A stretch of DNA of 62,545 bases from Streptomyces zaomyceticus (lineage in GTDB: Bacteria > Actinomycetota > Actinomycetes > Streptomycetales > Streptomycetaceae). A program made the position numbers and the translations under genes. Positions 34,980 to 43,244 of the stretch are shown here, one piece after another; position 1 is the stretch's first letter; each line of letters begins with the position of its first letter. The notes beneath the pieces are model-generated. The model was not told the DNA's origin. It ran no database searches and worked only from the letters and a program-made list of their open reading frames with translations. Where the stretch lies: NCBI RefSeq assembly GCF_014656215.1, contig NZ_BNBZ01000041.1, forward strand, positions 1 through 62,545. The letters run 5' to 3'.

Positions 34980-36026
34980 ATGCCCGACTCCAGCCGCAGA
35001 CACCTCCTCCTCGGCGGCGCCGCCGTCTCCGCCGGCGCCCTGCTCACCGCCTGTACCAGCAACGAGCCCAAGAACGCCAAGAACACCGGACCCGCCGCGG
35101 GCGCCGCCCCCGCCGCCGACGACAAGCCCGGTACCCCCGTCACCATCGGCTTCGCCGGCCCGCAGGCCGACCACGGCTGGCTCAACGCCATCAACCAGAA
35201 CGCCAAGGACCGGGCGAAGAAGTACTCCGAGGTCACCCTGGAGATCACCGAGGGCTCCAACGACACCGCCACCCAGATCGGCCAGGTCCAGACCCTCATC
35301 AACAAGAAGGTCGACGTCCTCGTCATCCTCCCCGCCGACGGCAAGGCCCTCACCCAGATCGGCCTCCAGGCCATGAAGGCCGGCATCCCGGTCATCAACC
35401 TCGACCGGATCTTCGCCTCGCCGCAGGCCTACCGCTGCTGGATCGGCGGCGACAACTACGGCATGGGCCTCAACGCCGGCAATTTCATCGGTGAACGTCT
35501 CAAGGACAAGCCGAACGCCACCGTCGTCGAACTCGCGGGCATGGACAGCCTCGAACTCACCAAGCAGCGCACCCAGGGCTTCGACGACGCCCTCAAGAAC
35601 TACCCCAACATCCGCAAGGTCGCCCGCCAGGCCGCCGACTTCACCGTCGAGTCCGGCCAGGCCAAGATGGCCCAACTCCTCCAGGCACAGCCGAAGTTCG
35701 ACGCCCTCTGGAACCACGACGACGACCAGGGCGTCGGCGCCCTGCGGGCCGTCGCCCAGGCCGGACGCAAGGACTTCCTCATGGTCGGCGGCGCCGGCGC
35801 CAGATCCGCCATGGACGCCATCAAGTCCGACACCGGCGTCCTCAAGGCCACCGTCCTCTACCCGCCGACCATGGCCGCCTCCGCGATCGACCTCGCCCGC
35901 GCCCTCGGTCAGCAGAAGGGCGTCGGCGGCATGGCCGAACTGGAGATCCCCGCCTCGATCACCCTCTACTCCGCCGTCGTCACCAAGGAGAACGTCGACG
36001 AGTACCTGCCCACCGGCTTCAGCTGA
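34980..36026 (+). CDS. Sugar ABC importer substrate-binding lipoprotein
   Basis: A 348-residue periplasmic-binding-protein type I lipoprotein. The signal peptide has a twin-arginine-like start (SSRRHLLLGG) and a lipobox LTAC with Cys25. Diagnostic blocks are QADHGWLNAINQNAKD, LVILPADGKALTQIGLQAMKAGIPVINLDR and LWNHDDDQGVGALRAV. It captures a monosaccharide or polyol outside the membrane and hands it to the permease. GGAAGGGA lies upstream of the ATG at 34980. The substrate cannot be read from the sequence. Confidence 0.92.
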   Translation: MPDSSRRHLLLGGAAVSAGALLTACTSNEPKNAKNTGPAAGAAPAADDKPGTPVTIGFAGPQADHGWLNAINQNAKDRAKKYSEVTLEITEGSNDTATQIGQVQTLINKKVDVLVILPADGKALTQIGLQAMKAGIPVINLDRIFASPQAYRCWIGGDNYGMGLNAGNFIGERLKDKPNATVVELAGMDSLELTKQRTQGFDDALKNYPNIRKVARQAADFTVESGQAKMAQLLQAQPKFDALWNHDDDQGVGALRAVAQAGRKDFLMVGGAGARSAMDAIKSDTGVLKATVLYPPTMAASAIDLARALGQQKGVGGMAELEIPASITLYSAVVTKENVDEYLPTGFS

Positions 36027-36124
36027 CCGGCCCGGACCCGGGCGGTCCGCACCCGGACGGCCCCGAACGGGGCGGTCCGCCCCGGGGAGCAGCACCTCGC
36101 CGCACCACGAAACGGAGGAACCGT

Positions 36125-37375
36125 ATGGAACAGACGGAGAGCGGGGTCGCACCGCCCACGCTCGGTATCGGCATGGTCGGCTACGCGTTCATGGGAGCCG
36201 CCCACTCACAGGGCTGGCGCACCGCGGGCCGCGTCTTCGACCTGCCGCTGCTGCCCGTCCTCGCCGCCGTCGCGGGCCGGGACGCCACCGCCGTCCGGGC
36301 CGCCGCCCGCCGGCACGGCTGGGCCGCCGCCGAGACCGACTGGCGCGCCCTGATCGCCCGCGACGACGTCCAGCTCGTCGACGTCTGCACCCCGGGCGAC
36401 AGCCATGCGGAGATCGCCGTCGCCGCCCTCGAGGCCGGCAAGCACGTGCTGTGCGAGAAGCCGCTCGCCAACTCGGTGGCCGAGGCCGAGACGATGGCGG
36501 CGGCCGCCGAAGCGGCCGCCGCACGCGGTCAGATCGCCATGGTCGGCTTCAACTACCGCCGAGTGCCCGCCCTCGCCCACGCCAGACGGCTCGTCGCGGA
36601 AGGACGACTCGGAGCGCTGCGGCACGTCCGGGTCACCTACCTTCAGGACTGGCTGGTCGACCCCGCCTTCCCCCTGACCTGGCGGCTGGAACGCGAGCAC
36701 GCCGGCTCCGGGGCGCTCGGAGACCTGGGCGCCCACGCCGTCGACCTCGCCCAGTACCTCGCGGGGGAGCACCTGGTCGGGGTGTCGGCGCTCACCGAGA
36801 CCTTCGTACGCGAACGCCCGCTGCTCGCGGGCGTCGCCGCGGGCGGTCTCGGCGGGGGAGCGGGATCGGGGGCGTACGGGCAGGTCACGGTGGACGACGC
36901 GGCACTGTTCACCGGGCGTCTCGCCTCCGGCGCGCTCGCCTCCTTCGAGGCCACCCGGATGGCCGCGGGCCGCAAGAACGCCCTCCGGCTGGAGCTCAAC
37001 GGGGAGCACGGCTCGCTCGCCTTCGACCTGGAGCGGCTCAACGAACTGTCCTTCCACGACCACACCGAACCGGCCGTCTCGGCCGGCTTCCGCCGCATCC
37101 TCGTGACCGAACCCGACCACCCGTACCTGGAGGGCTGGTGGCCGCCCGGCCACGGACTGGGCTACGAGCACACCTTCGTCCACCAGGCCCGCGACCTGGT
37201 GCACGCCGTCGCGAGCCGCACCGCCCCGACGCCCTCCTTCGCCGACGGCCTCCAGGTCCAGCGGGTCCTGGCGGCGGTGGAGGAGAGCGCCCGGAGCAAC
37301 GCCGTCTACACGCCCGTCCCCTCCCCGGTCCCTTCCCCGGTCCGGAACCCCGTCGACACGCCCGTACCGAGCTAG
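36125..37375 (+). CDS. Gfo/Idh/MocA-family oxidoreductase
   Basis: A 416-residue NAD(P)-dependent dehydrogenase. The N-terminal Rossmann fold begins LGIGMVGYAFMGAAHSQGW; then LVDVCTPGDSHAEIAVAALEAGKHVLCEKPLA holds the family's EKP motif, and GFNYRRVPALAHARRLV and LGDLGAHAVDLAQYLAG complete the pattern. It probably oxidises an imported sugar or cyclitol. The last 15 residues are a Pro/Val/Ser repeat (PVPSPV), a tail with repetitive DNA. ACGGAGGA precedes the ATG. Confidence 0.92.
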   Translation: MEQTESGVAPPTLGIGMVGYAFMGAAHSQGWRTAGRVFDLPLLPVLAAVAGRDATAVRAAARRHGWAAAETDWRALIARDDVQLVDVCTPGDSHAEIAVAALEAGKHVLCEKPLANSVAEAETMAAAAEAAAARGQIAMVGFNYRRVPALAHARRLVAEGRLGALRHVRVTYLQDWLVDPAFPLTWRLEREHAGSGALGDLGAHAVDLAQYLAGEHLVGVSALTETFVRERPLLAGVAAGGLGGGAGSGAYGQVTVDDAALFTGRLASGALASFEATRMAAGRKNALRLELNGEHGSLAFDLERLNELSFHDHTEPAVSAGFRRILVTEPDHPYLEGWWPPGHGLGYEHTFVHQARDLVHAVASRTAPTPSFADGLQVQRVLAAVEESARSNAVYTPVPSPVPSPVRNPVDTPVPS

Positions 37376-37388
37376 GAGGCACCCGACC

Positions 37389-38393
37389 GTGCCACGACCC
37401 TTCACGCTCTTCACCGGCCAGTGGGCCGACCTGCCCCTGGAGGAGGTCTGCCGGCTCGCCCGCGATTTCGGCTACGACGGCCTCGAACTCGCCTGCTGGG
37501 GAGACCACTTCGAAGTGGACAGGGCCCTCGCCGATCCGGCGTACGTCAAGGGCAGGCGCGAACTGCTCGACGCGTACGGACTGAAGTGCTGGGCGATCTC
37601 CAACCATCTGGTGGGGCAGGCCGTCTGCGACCACCCCATCGACGAGCGCCACCGGGCGATCGTGCCGACCCGGATCTGGGGCGACGGCGACGCCGAGGGG
37701 GTGCGGCGGCGGGCCGCGCGTGAGCTCGCGGACACCGCGCGGGCCGCCGCGGCGCTCGGTGTCGACACCGTCGTCGGCTTCACCGGATCGTCGATCTGGC
37801 ATCTGGTGGCGATGTTCCCCCCGGTGCCCGAGCGCATGGTCGAGCGGGGCTTCGAGGACTTCGCGGAACGCTGGAACCCGATCCTCGACGTCTTCGACAC
37901 CGAGGGGGTCCGCTTCGCCCACGAGGTGCACCCCGGTGAGATCGCCTACGACTACTGGACCACCGAGCGGGCCCTCGAAGCCGTCGACCGGCGCCCCGCC
38001 TTCGGGCTCAACTTCGACCCGAGCCACTTCGTGTGGCAGGACCTCGACCCCGTCGGCTTCCTGTGGGACTTCCGCGACCGGATCTACCACGTCGACTGCA
38101 AGGAGGCCCGGAAGCGGCTCGACGGCCGCAACGGGCGCCTCGGCTCCCATCTGCCCTGGGGCGATCCCCGGCGCGGCTGGGACTTCGTCTCGGCCGGACA
38201 CGGTGACGTGCCCTGGGAGGACGTCTTCCGGATGCTCCGGTCGATCGGCTACGCCGGGCCGGTCTCCGTGGAGTGGGAGGACGCCGGAATGGACCGGCTG
38301 ACCGGTGCCCCCGAGGCGCTGTCCTTCCTCAAGAGGTACGACTTCGACCCTCCGGCGGCCTCCTTCGACGCCGCCTTCGGGAGCGCCGACTGA
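37389..38393 (+). CDS. Sugar phosphate isomerase/epimerase (xylose isomerase-like TIM barrel)
   Basis: A 334-residue TIM-barrel protein of the AP endonuclease 2/xylose-isomerase-like family. LCRLARDFGYDGLELACWGDHFEVD is the first strand-helix block. Metal ligands are suggested by FAHEVHPGEIAYD (Glu), GLNFDPSHFVWQ (Asp, His), YHVDCKEA (His, Asp) and VSVEWEDAGMDR (Glu). The GTG at 37389 has AGGAGG upstream and lies 13 bp after the dehydrogenase stop. Together they probably convert the imported sugar or cyclitol, as in inositol-type catabolism, though the substrate is not proven. Confidence 0.9.
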   Translation: MPRPFTLFTGQWADLPLEEVCRLARDFGYDGLELACWGDHFEVDRALADPAYVKGRRELLDAYGLKCWAISNHLVGQAVCDHPIDERHRAIVPTRIWGDGDAEGVRRRAARELADTARAAAALGVDTVVGFTGSSIWHLVAMFPPVPERMVERGFEDFAERWNPILDVFDTEGVRFAHEVHPGEIAYDYWTTERALEAVDRRPAFGLNFDPSHFVWQDLDPVGFLWDFRDRIYHVDCKEARKRLDGRNGRLGSHLPWGDPRRGWDFVSAGHGDVPWEDVFRMLRSIGYAGPVSVEWEDAGMDRLTGAPEALSFLKRYDFDPPAASFDAAFGSAD

Positions 38394-38835
38394 GAGGGCG
38401 CCGCAGCTCCGTGCCGGGCGGCGAGCGCGCCGCCGGGCCGGACCGGGCGGCGGCGCGACGTGGCATCGCCCTCACCGTCGACCTGACGGACTTCCGCCGT
38501 CGCATTGGCCCGGACCGCGTCGTGGTCGCCAAGGTGGCATCCACGGAGCCGGCGTCGGGGGGCGCCGGGCTCCCACCCGGAGGCCTCCACGCGGCCGCGG
38601 CGCTCCGCGCCGGACGTCCGCCGGAGGGTCCGCCGCCTCCGTACCCGACGCCACCGCACCCTTCGCGTACGGGCGGACACATCCTGTGCGCGCCGTCGTG
38701 CCCCGGGGAATCGATCAAGGACTGCGAGGCGGCTCCACCCCACTGACCACGGAAAACGCTGGTGAAAGCCACCTCGAACCCCTGGTAGAGTTACATCTGT
38801 CGCCGCGAGGGAAACCCCGATGCGACAGACACCTT
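38394..38835. other. 442-bp gap upstream of the tRNA gene
   Basis: I see no convincing gene here. Several GC-rich hairpins follow the isomerase stop (for example around 38420-38460) and may end the sugar operon transcript. The right end holds the tRNA promoter candidate. Confidence 0.5.
38762..38791 (+). promoter_or_regulatory. Candidate tRNA-Leu promoter
   Basis: TAGAGT at 38786-38791 is a good -10 box, with a weaker GTGAAA/TGAAAG -35 about 17-18 bp upstream, in a locally AT-richer patch 45 bp before the tRNA. Confidence 0.4.
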
Positions 38836-38923
38836 GTCCGGGTGGCGGAATGGCAGACGCGCTAGCTTGAGGTGCTAGTGCCCTTTATCGGGCGTGGGGG
38901 TTCAAGTCCCCCCTCGGACACCA
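38836..38923 (+). tRNA. tRNA-Leu (GAG)
   Basis: A class II tRNA of 88 nt including an encoded CCA. The acceptor arms GTCCGGG (38836-38842) and CTCGGAC (38913-38919) pair with one G-U; the discriminator is A38920. The anticodon stem CTAGC/GCTAG encloses the loop TTGAGGT with anticodon GAG at 38869-38871. The long variable arm TGCCC-TTTA-TCGGGCG is typical of tRNA-Leu. The T-arm is GGGGG-TTCAAGT-CCCCC. Confidence 0.97.
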
Positions 38924-38927
38924 GCGG

Positions 38928-38960
38928 AAATGTCGGTCGATCTCGTATCGACCGGCATTT
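38928..38960 (+). terminator. Hairpin terminator after tRNA-Leu
   Basis: The arms 38928-38941 and 38947-38960 form a 14-bp stem with a single G-U pair around the 5-nt loop CTCGT, starting 4 nt after the tRNA CCA. No strong T-run follows, as is common in high-GC Actinobacteria. Confidence 0.8.
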
Positions 38961-39040
38961 CGCATTGTGCCGTCGACGGCCTCGGTGCCATGCGGCCCAA
39001 GGCCGGCGTGGTCGAGAGGGCCCGACCCCGCGCGGTCCGG

Positions 39041-39751
39041 CTACCTCTTCCGCGCCACGACCAGCCGGCACCGGGGGCTCCCGTCGTCCCGGCGGCCCAG
39101 GGTTTCGACCGGGGCCAAAGAGACGTCGAAGCCGGTTTCCTCCAGGCTCCCGCGCACGTCCGCGAGGCGGAAGGTGCGGTAGTACATGACGAACGGCGGG
39201 CGCCAGAGGGCGTTGCGGACGCGCATCGTGGCGTCGAAGCCCCACAGGGTCCAGTAGAGGCGGGAGCCGACCGGGGGCGGGGCCGCGACGGGGAAGGCGA
39301 AGGTGCCGCCGGGGCGGAGGGACGCGTGGACCTGGGCGAACAGGGTGCGCTGTTCCTCCGGGAGGAAGTGGCCGAAGGCGCCGAAGCTGACCGCCAGGTC
39401 GAAGACCGGGGCGAAGGGCAGGGCCAGGGCGTCCGCGCGGACCAGGCCGGCGGTGGGGTGGGCCTCGCGGGCGCGGGTCAGCATGCCCGTACTGAAGTCG
39501 ACGCCGGTGACCCGGCCCGCGCAGACCGCCCGGAGGACGCCGAGTCCGGCGCCGGTGCCGCAGCAGACGTCGAGCCCCGAGTCGAAGGGGCCGAGGCTCT
39601 CCAGGGTGCGGGTGACCGCGGTCAGGAGCCGGTCCGAGGTGCGGAACGGGGTTGCGTCGAACTTGTCCGCGAGCAGGTCGTAGCCGTGCTCGACCGAGGA
39701 GAGGGCCTGGACGGTCAGCTCGCGGAGGCTGGGACCCTGCGGGGTGAACAT
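39041..39751 (-). CDS. Class I SAM-dependent methyltransferase
   Basis: A 236-residue methyltransferase. Motif I is GLDVCCGTGAGLGVL, followed by RVTGVDFSTGMLTRARE, VRADALALPF and FDLAVSFGAFGHFLPEEQ. The post-motif is LRPGGTFAFPVA. The C-terminal part (RPPFVMYYRTFRL) is not specific. The methyl acceptor is unknown. A GGGAG precedes the ATG at 39751 by only 1-2 nt and TAGGGT lies a little further up, so leaderless translation is possible. Confidence 0.88.
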   Translation of the reverse strand: MFTPQGPSLRELTVQALSSVEHGYDLLADKFDATPFRTSDRLLTAVTRTLESLGPFDSGLDVCCGTGAGLGVLRAVCAGRVTGVDFSTGMLTRAREAHPTAGLVRADALALPFAPVFDLAVSFGAFGHFLPEEQRTLFAQVHASLRPGGTFAFPVAAPPPVGSRLYWTLWGFDATMRVRNALWRPPFVMYYRTFRLADVRGSLEETGFDVSLAPVETLGRRDDGSPRCRLVVARKR

Positions 39752-39921
39752 GCTCCCGACCCTATGCCGTCGGGGGGCCGTCGTACGGCTGTCACGGGGT
39801 GGTCGGTGCAGGACGCCGCGAGATCGCGTACGCGAGTGTCCGAACGCGCTCCGTGTTCACCGGGACCGGCGACGGCGCACGTGCGCATCGAGCCCGTGTA
39901 CGCGTCGGACCCGCGTGCGCC

Positions 39922-40443
39922 TCAGAGCGTGCTGCTCACCGGCGGTGCCGCCCAGGACGGTGCGATCCCGGTCAGCTGGCAGACCAGCAGGTACAGCGGG
40001 ATCGGCGGGGTGTAGGGCGAGGTGCCGTCGGGATGGTGGATGAGGCGGGACCGGCGGTCCGGGATCTCGGCGCCGCGCGCGTAGCAGGCGGGCAGCGGCC
40101 AGGTCACGTCGTGGTCGGAGCCGGCGGGGACCAGCCACCACCACCATTCGGAGTCGGCGTAGACGCAGCCGTTGGCGGGGAGGCGGGAGAGGATCTTGAA
40201 GCCGAAGCGGGCGGGGACGCCGACGGCGTCGCAGCCGAGGCCGGTGTGCAGTCCGACGGGAACGGTGAGGCGGGTGGTCTCCAGCTCCTGGAGGCGGGAG
40301 GCCCCGGAGATTCCGAGGGGGCCGGAGAGGAGTCCGGGGGAGCGGCGGGGTTCCGGTGCGCGGCCCGCGCGGCGGGCGGCGGGGGGCCTGCGGGCGGCCC
40401 CGGGAAACAGCGGGATCATGCGGGTGGCCATCGACCTCAGCAC
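39922..40443 (-). CDS. Conserved hypothetical protein of the ATPase/XRE neighbourhood
   Basis: A 173-residue protein I recognise only as a type often found beside anti-sigma-like ATPases in Streptomyces. The first 50 residues are Arg/Pro-rich. The rest is a compact domain with VTVPVGLHTGLGCDAVGVPARFGFKIL-like text split by loops, and a striking WWWWLVPAGSDHDVTWP block. No catalytic motif is visible. The GTG at 40443 has GGGGGAA upstream and overlaps the end of the ATPase gene by 7 bp, so the two are probably co-translated. Confidence 0.7.
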   Translation of the reverse strand: MLRSMATRMIPLFPGAARRPPAARRAGRAPEPRRSPGLLSGPLGISGASRLQELETTRLTVPVGLHTGLGCDAVGVPARFGFKILSRLPANGCVYADSEWWWWLVPAGSDHDVTWPLPACYARGAEIPDRRSRLIHHPDGTSPYTPPIPLYLLVCQLTGIAPSWAAPPVSSTL

Positions 40444-40895
40444 GGTTCCCCCATGCCGTGGGCCAGCTCCGCCCACACGACCTGGGCGGTGCCGTGCCCG
40501 GTGCGGTCGGCGCCCCAGGCGCTGCACAGTGCGTCGACGATGAGCAGGCCACGGCCACGCTCGTCCTCGCCGCAGTCGCGTATCCGCGGTCCTGCGGCAC
40601 CGCCCTCGTCCCGCACGGCTATCCGCAGTGTCTCCTCGCCCTCGCGGATCTCGCAGACGACCCGGTCGCTGGCGGTGTGCACCACGGCGTTGGTGACGAG
40701 CTCGGAGACGACGAGCGCCACCGTGTCACGTATGTCGGGGCCGCAGCCCCACAGAATGAGCCGCTCCTCCGCGAGCCGCCGGGCCCGGGCGACCGACCCG
40801 GTGAGTGCCGGGAGCTCGAAGGCGAAGCGGCGGACGGTATCGGTGCCGGGATAGGTCTGGGGCTGTGGGCGCGGGGCCATGACTCGGGGACTCAT
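40437..40895 (-). CDS. ATP-binding protein of the anti-sigma factor kinase type (HATPase_c_2)
   Basis: A 152-residue GHKL-fold protein related to SpoIIAB/RsbW kinases. SELVTNAVVHTAS is the N box, AVRDEGGAAGPRIRD the G1 region and ERGRGLLIVDALCSAWGAD the G2/G3 region. Streptomyces genomes carry many such single-domain proteins next to XRE-DUF5753 and DUF397 genes. They are thought to tune regulators, but the partner is unproven. The ATG at 40895 has AGG about 6 nt upstream. It is divergent from the XRE gene. Confidence 0.88.
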   Translation of the reverse strand: MSPRVMAPRPQPQTYPGTDTVRRFAFELPALTGSVARARRLAEERLILWGCGPDIRDTVALVVSELVTNAVVHTASDRVVCEIREGEETLRIAVRDEGGAAGPRIRDCGEDERGRGLLIVDALCSAWGADRTGHGTAQVVWAELAHGMGEPC

Positions 40896-41142
40896 GAGAC
40901 CTGAAGGCTGCGCGTTACCAGAAGCCACGACCGGTTCCTCACAACAGTGGGCAGGACTGCCGTACGGCGCTGTCGCCGTGGCGCGGTGGCGCACGGCGGC
41001 AGCGTGTACTGGTTCACCGGAACACTGTCCTCCTGACTCGGACACTTGGCAAGTGGCACTCTGAAAATTGCAGAGTGCCGTGTTCTCTCTGGCCCTGCTT
41101 CGTGGCACACTCGTCGAAACAGTGCGTCGGGGAGGTCTGAGA

Positions 41143-42018
41143 GTGAGCGAGCCGCGGTCCGCCCCCACGGTGGGACAGGTCGTTCTCGGCAGGCGCCTGC
41201 AGGATCTGCGGGAGCGGGCCGGCCTGAAGAGGGAAGAGGCCGCGAAGATCCTCCGAGTGGCCCCGGCCACCGTCCGGCGGATGGAGACCGCCGAGGTCGC
41301 ACTGAAGATTCCGTACGTGCAGCTCCTGTTGAAGGAGTACGGGATCACGGACTCCGAGGCCGAGGGGTTCATCGCCCTCGCGGAGGAGGCCAATCTCCCC
41401 GGCTGGTGGCAGCGGTTCCACGACGTGCTGCCCGGCTGGTTCTCGATGTACGTGAGCCTGGAAGGGGCCGCCAGCCTCATCCGGGCCTATGAGCCCCAGT
41501 TCGTCCCCGGTCTGCTCCAGACCGAGGACTACGCCCGCGCCATTCTGCGCAGCGGGGCGGTCGGTGGCGGCAGCGATGCCGGCAAGGACGAGGACGCCGA
41601 GCGGCATGTAGCCCTACGGATGGAGCGCCAGTCCCTGCTGACCAGGGAGGACGCCCCGAAGTTCTGGGTGATCATGGACGAGACGGTGTTCCGCCGACCG
41701 GTCGGCGCCGGGCCCGAAGTGATGCGCGACCAGCTCGACCGGCTGCTCGAAGCGTCCGAGCTGCCGAACGTCACCCTGCAGATCGCGGAGTTCGCGTCCG
41801 GCCACCACCCCGGCACCTACGGACCGTTCGTCCTCTTCCGCTTCGCCATGCCGGAGCTTCCGGACATGGTCTACAGCGAGTACCTGACCGGCGCCGTCTA
41901 CCTCGACGCGCGCCCCGAGGTGGCATCCCACCTGGAGGTCATGGACCGCATGGCGGCTCAGGCCGCGACTGCACAACGCACGAAGGAGATCCTCCGGGAT
42001 CTCCGCAAGGAGCTGTGA
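41143..42018 (+). CDS. XRE-family regulator with DUF5753 domain
   Basis: A 291-residue regulator. The helix-turn-helix (about 17-70: LGRRLQDLRERAGLKREEAAK... APATVRRMETAE) is followed by the long DUF5753 domain: AYEPQFVPGLLQTEDYARAIL, WVIMDETVFRRPVG and LPNVTLQIAEFASGHHP. This is the Streptomyces family that includes developmental regulators such as WhiJ-like proteins and their small DUF397 partners. The GTG at 41143 has GGGGAGG upstream. The next gene starts directly after its stop. Confidence 0.92.
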   Translation: MSEPRSAPTVGQVVLGRRLQDLRERAGLKREEAAKILRVAPATVRRMETAEVALKIPYVQLLLKEYGITDSEAEGFIALAEEANLPGWWQRFHDVLPGWFSMYVSLEGAASLIRAYEPQFVPGLLQTEDYARAILRSGAVGGGSDAGKDEDAERHVALRMERQSLLTREDAPKFWVIMDETVFRRPVGAGPEVMRDQLDRLLEASELPNVTLQIAEFASGHHPGTYGPFVLFRFAMPELPDMVYSEYLTGAVYLDARPEVASHLEVMDRMAAQAATAQRTKEILRDLRKEL

Positions 42019-42255
42019 ATGGATCGCATATACAACGGCATGCCCGCCGCTGAGCTCGGTGCCGAGGGTTGGCACAAGCCCTGGAGCGGCGGGAACGGGG
42101 GCAACTGCGTCGAGGCCATGAAGCTGGCCGACGGCAGAGTCGCCGTGCGACAGTCCGCAGACCCTGAAGGACCCGCGCTCATCTACACCCACGGGGAGAT
42201 AGCCGCTTTCATCCAGGGGGCCAAATCCGGTCAGGCTGACTTTCTGCTCACCTGA
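42019..42255 (+). CDS. DUF397 domain protein
   Basis: A 78-residue DUF397 protein with the typical W-x-K-x-x-x-S core (GWHKPWSGGNGGNCVEAM), AVRQSADPEGPALIYT and a C-terminal helix EIAAFIQGAKSGQ. DUF397 proteins pair with the XRE-DUF5753 regulator encoded immediately upstream; this ATG starts one base after the TGA of that gene, so translation is coupled. The pair probably forms a toxin-antitoxin-like or regulator-antagonist unit. Confidence 0.92.
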   Translation: MDRIYNGMPAAELGAEGWHKPWSGGNGGNCVEAMKLADGRVAVRQSADPEGPALIYTHGEIAAFIQGAKSGQADFLLT

Positions 42256-42329
42256 CCCCTTCCGTCCCGCCCCTACCGTCGCGTAACTCTTGCTGTAGCG
42301 CCACTCGTTCATTCCGACCAGGAGAGCCG

Positions 42330-43136
42330 ATGACCCAGGACCCCGCATCCGTACGGATCGACACCAGCACGCCGCATCCGGCACGTATGTACGACTGGTT
42401 CCTGGGCGGCAAGGACAACTACCCGGTCGACGAGGCCATGGCGCGCCAGCTGCTCACCGTCGACGCCCGGGGCCGGGACATGGCCCGCGTCAACCGGGCC
42501 TTCATGCACCGTGCCATCCGCTGGCTCAGCGCCCACGGCGTCCGTCAGTACCTGGACGTCGGTACGGGCATCCCGACCGAGCCCAACCTGCACCAGATCG
42601 CGCAGGAGGCCGCGCCGGACTCCCGCATCGTCTACTGCGACAACGACCCGATCGTGCTCGCGCACGCGGCCGCCCTGCTGCGCTCGACCCCGCAAGGGGC
42701 GACCGAGTACATCCAGGCGGACGCCCGTGAGCCCGAGATCATCCTCGAGAGGGCCGGAAAGGTCCTTGACTTCGATCAGCCCATCGCGCTGTCGATGCTC
42801 GCCCTGCTGCACTTCGTGGGGGACGAGGACGGCGCGTACGAGCTGGTCCGCAAGCTCGTGGACCAGCTGGCACCGGGCAGCTACCTGGTCCTCTCCCACG
42901 TCACCGGGGACTTCAACCCCGAGGGCGCGGCGGAGGCGGTCGCGATGTACAAGGCGCGCGGGCTGACCCTGCGGCCCCGCTCGCGGGACGAGCTGGCCGC
43001 GTTCTTCGACGGAATGGAGTTCGTCGAGCCCGGGGTCTCGCTCACCGCCGAGTGGCACCCGGAGCTGGGCATACCCGTCCCGGTGCCGGGCGACGAGCCC
43101 ATCCCCGGGTGGGCCGCGGTCGCCCGCAAGCTCTGA
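42330..43136 (+). CDS. SAM-dependent methyltransferase of the DUF574 (Methyltransf_19) family
   Basis: A 268-residue protein with the family's hallmark start (HPARMYDWFLGGKDNYPVDE) and motif I-like QYLDVGTGIPTEPNLHQIA, then RIVYCDNDPIVLAHA. Actinomycetes carry many copies and their methyl acceptors are unknown. AGGAGAG precedes the ATG at 42330. It ends at a strong bidirectional terminator. It is 75 bp downstream of the DUF397 gene and may be transcribed with it. Confidence 0.9.
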   Translation: MTQDPASVRIDTSTPHPARMYDWFLGGKDNYPVDEAMARQLLTVDARGRDMARVNRAFMHRAIRWLSAHGVRQYLDVGTGIPTEPNLHQIAQEAAPDSRIVYCDNDPIVLAHAAALLRSTPQGATEYIQADAREPEIILERAGKVLDFDQPIALSMLALLHFVGDEDGAYELVRKLVDQLAPGSYLVLSHVTGDFNPEGAAEAVAMYKARGLTLRPRSRDELAAFFDGMEFVEPGVSLTAEWHPELGIPVPVPGDEPIPGWAAVARKL

Positions 43137-43154
43137 CCCGACAGGAACGGCGCG

Positions 43155-43194
43155 GGAGAAGGCCCGTGGACCTCCCGGTCCACGGGCCTTCTCC
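43155..43194. terminator. Strong bidirectional terminator
   Basis: The arms 43155-43172 and 43177-43194 form an 18-bp perfect stem around a 4-nt loop (TCCC), between the convergent methyltransferase and M64 peptidase genes. It should end transcription from both sides. Confidence 0.9.
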
Positions 43195-43244
43195 ATGCCG
43201 CTCCACCGGCCTCCCCGGCGGTGCCGGCCTCCGCCGGGCCGTTC

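Noticed and set aside
38836..39040. tRNA-Leu as an integration site of a mobile element
   Set aside because: No integrase, no repeat of the tRNA 3' end and no foreign-looking DNA nearby; the tRNA is followed directly by its terminator.
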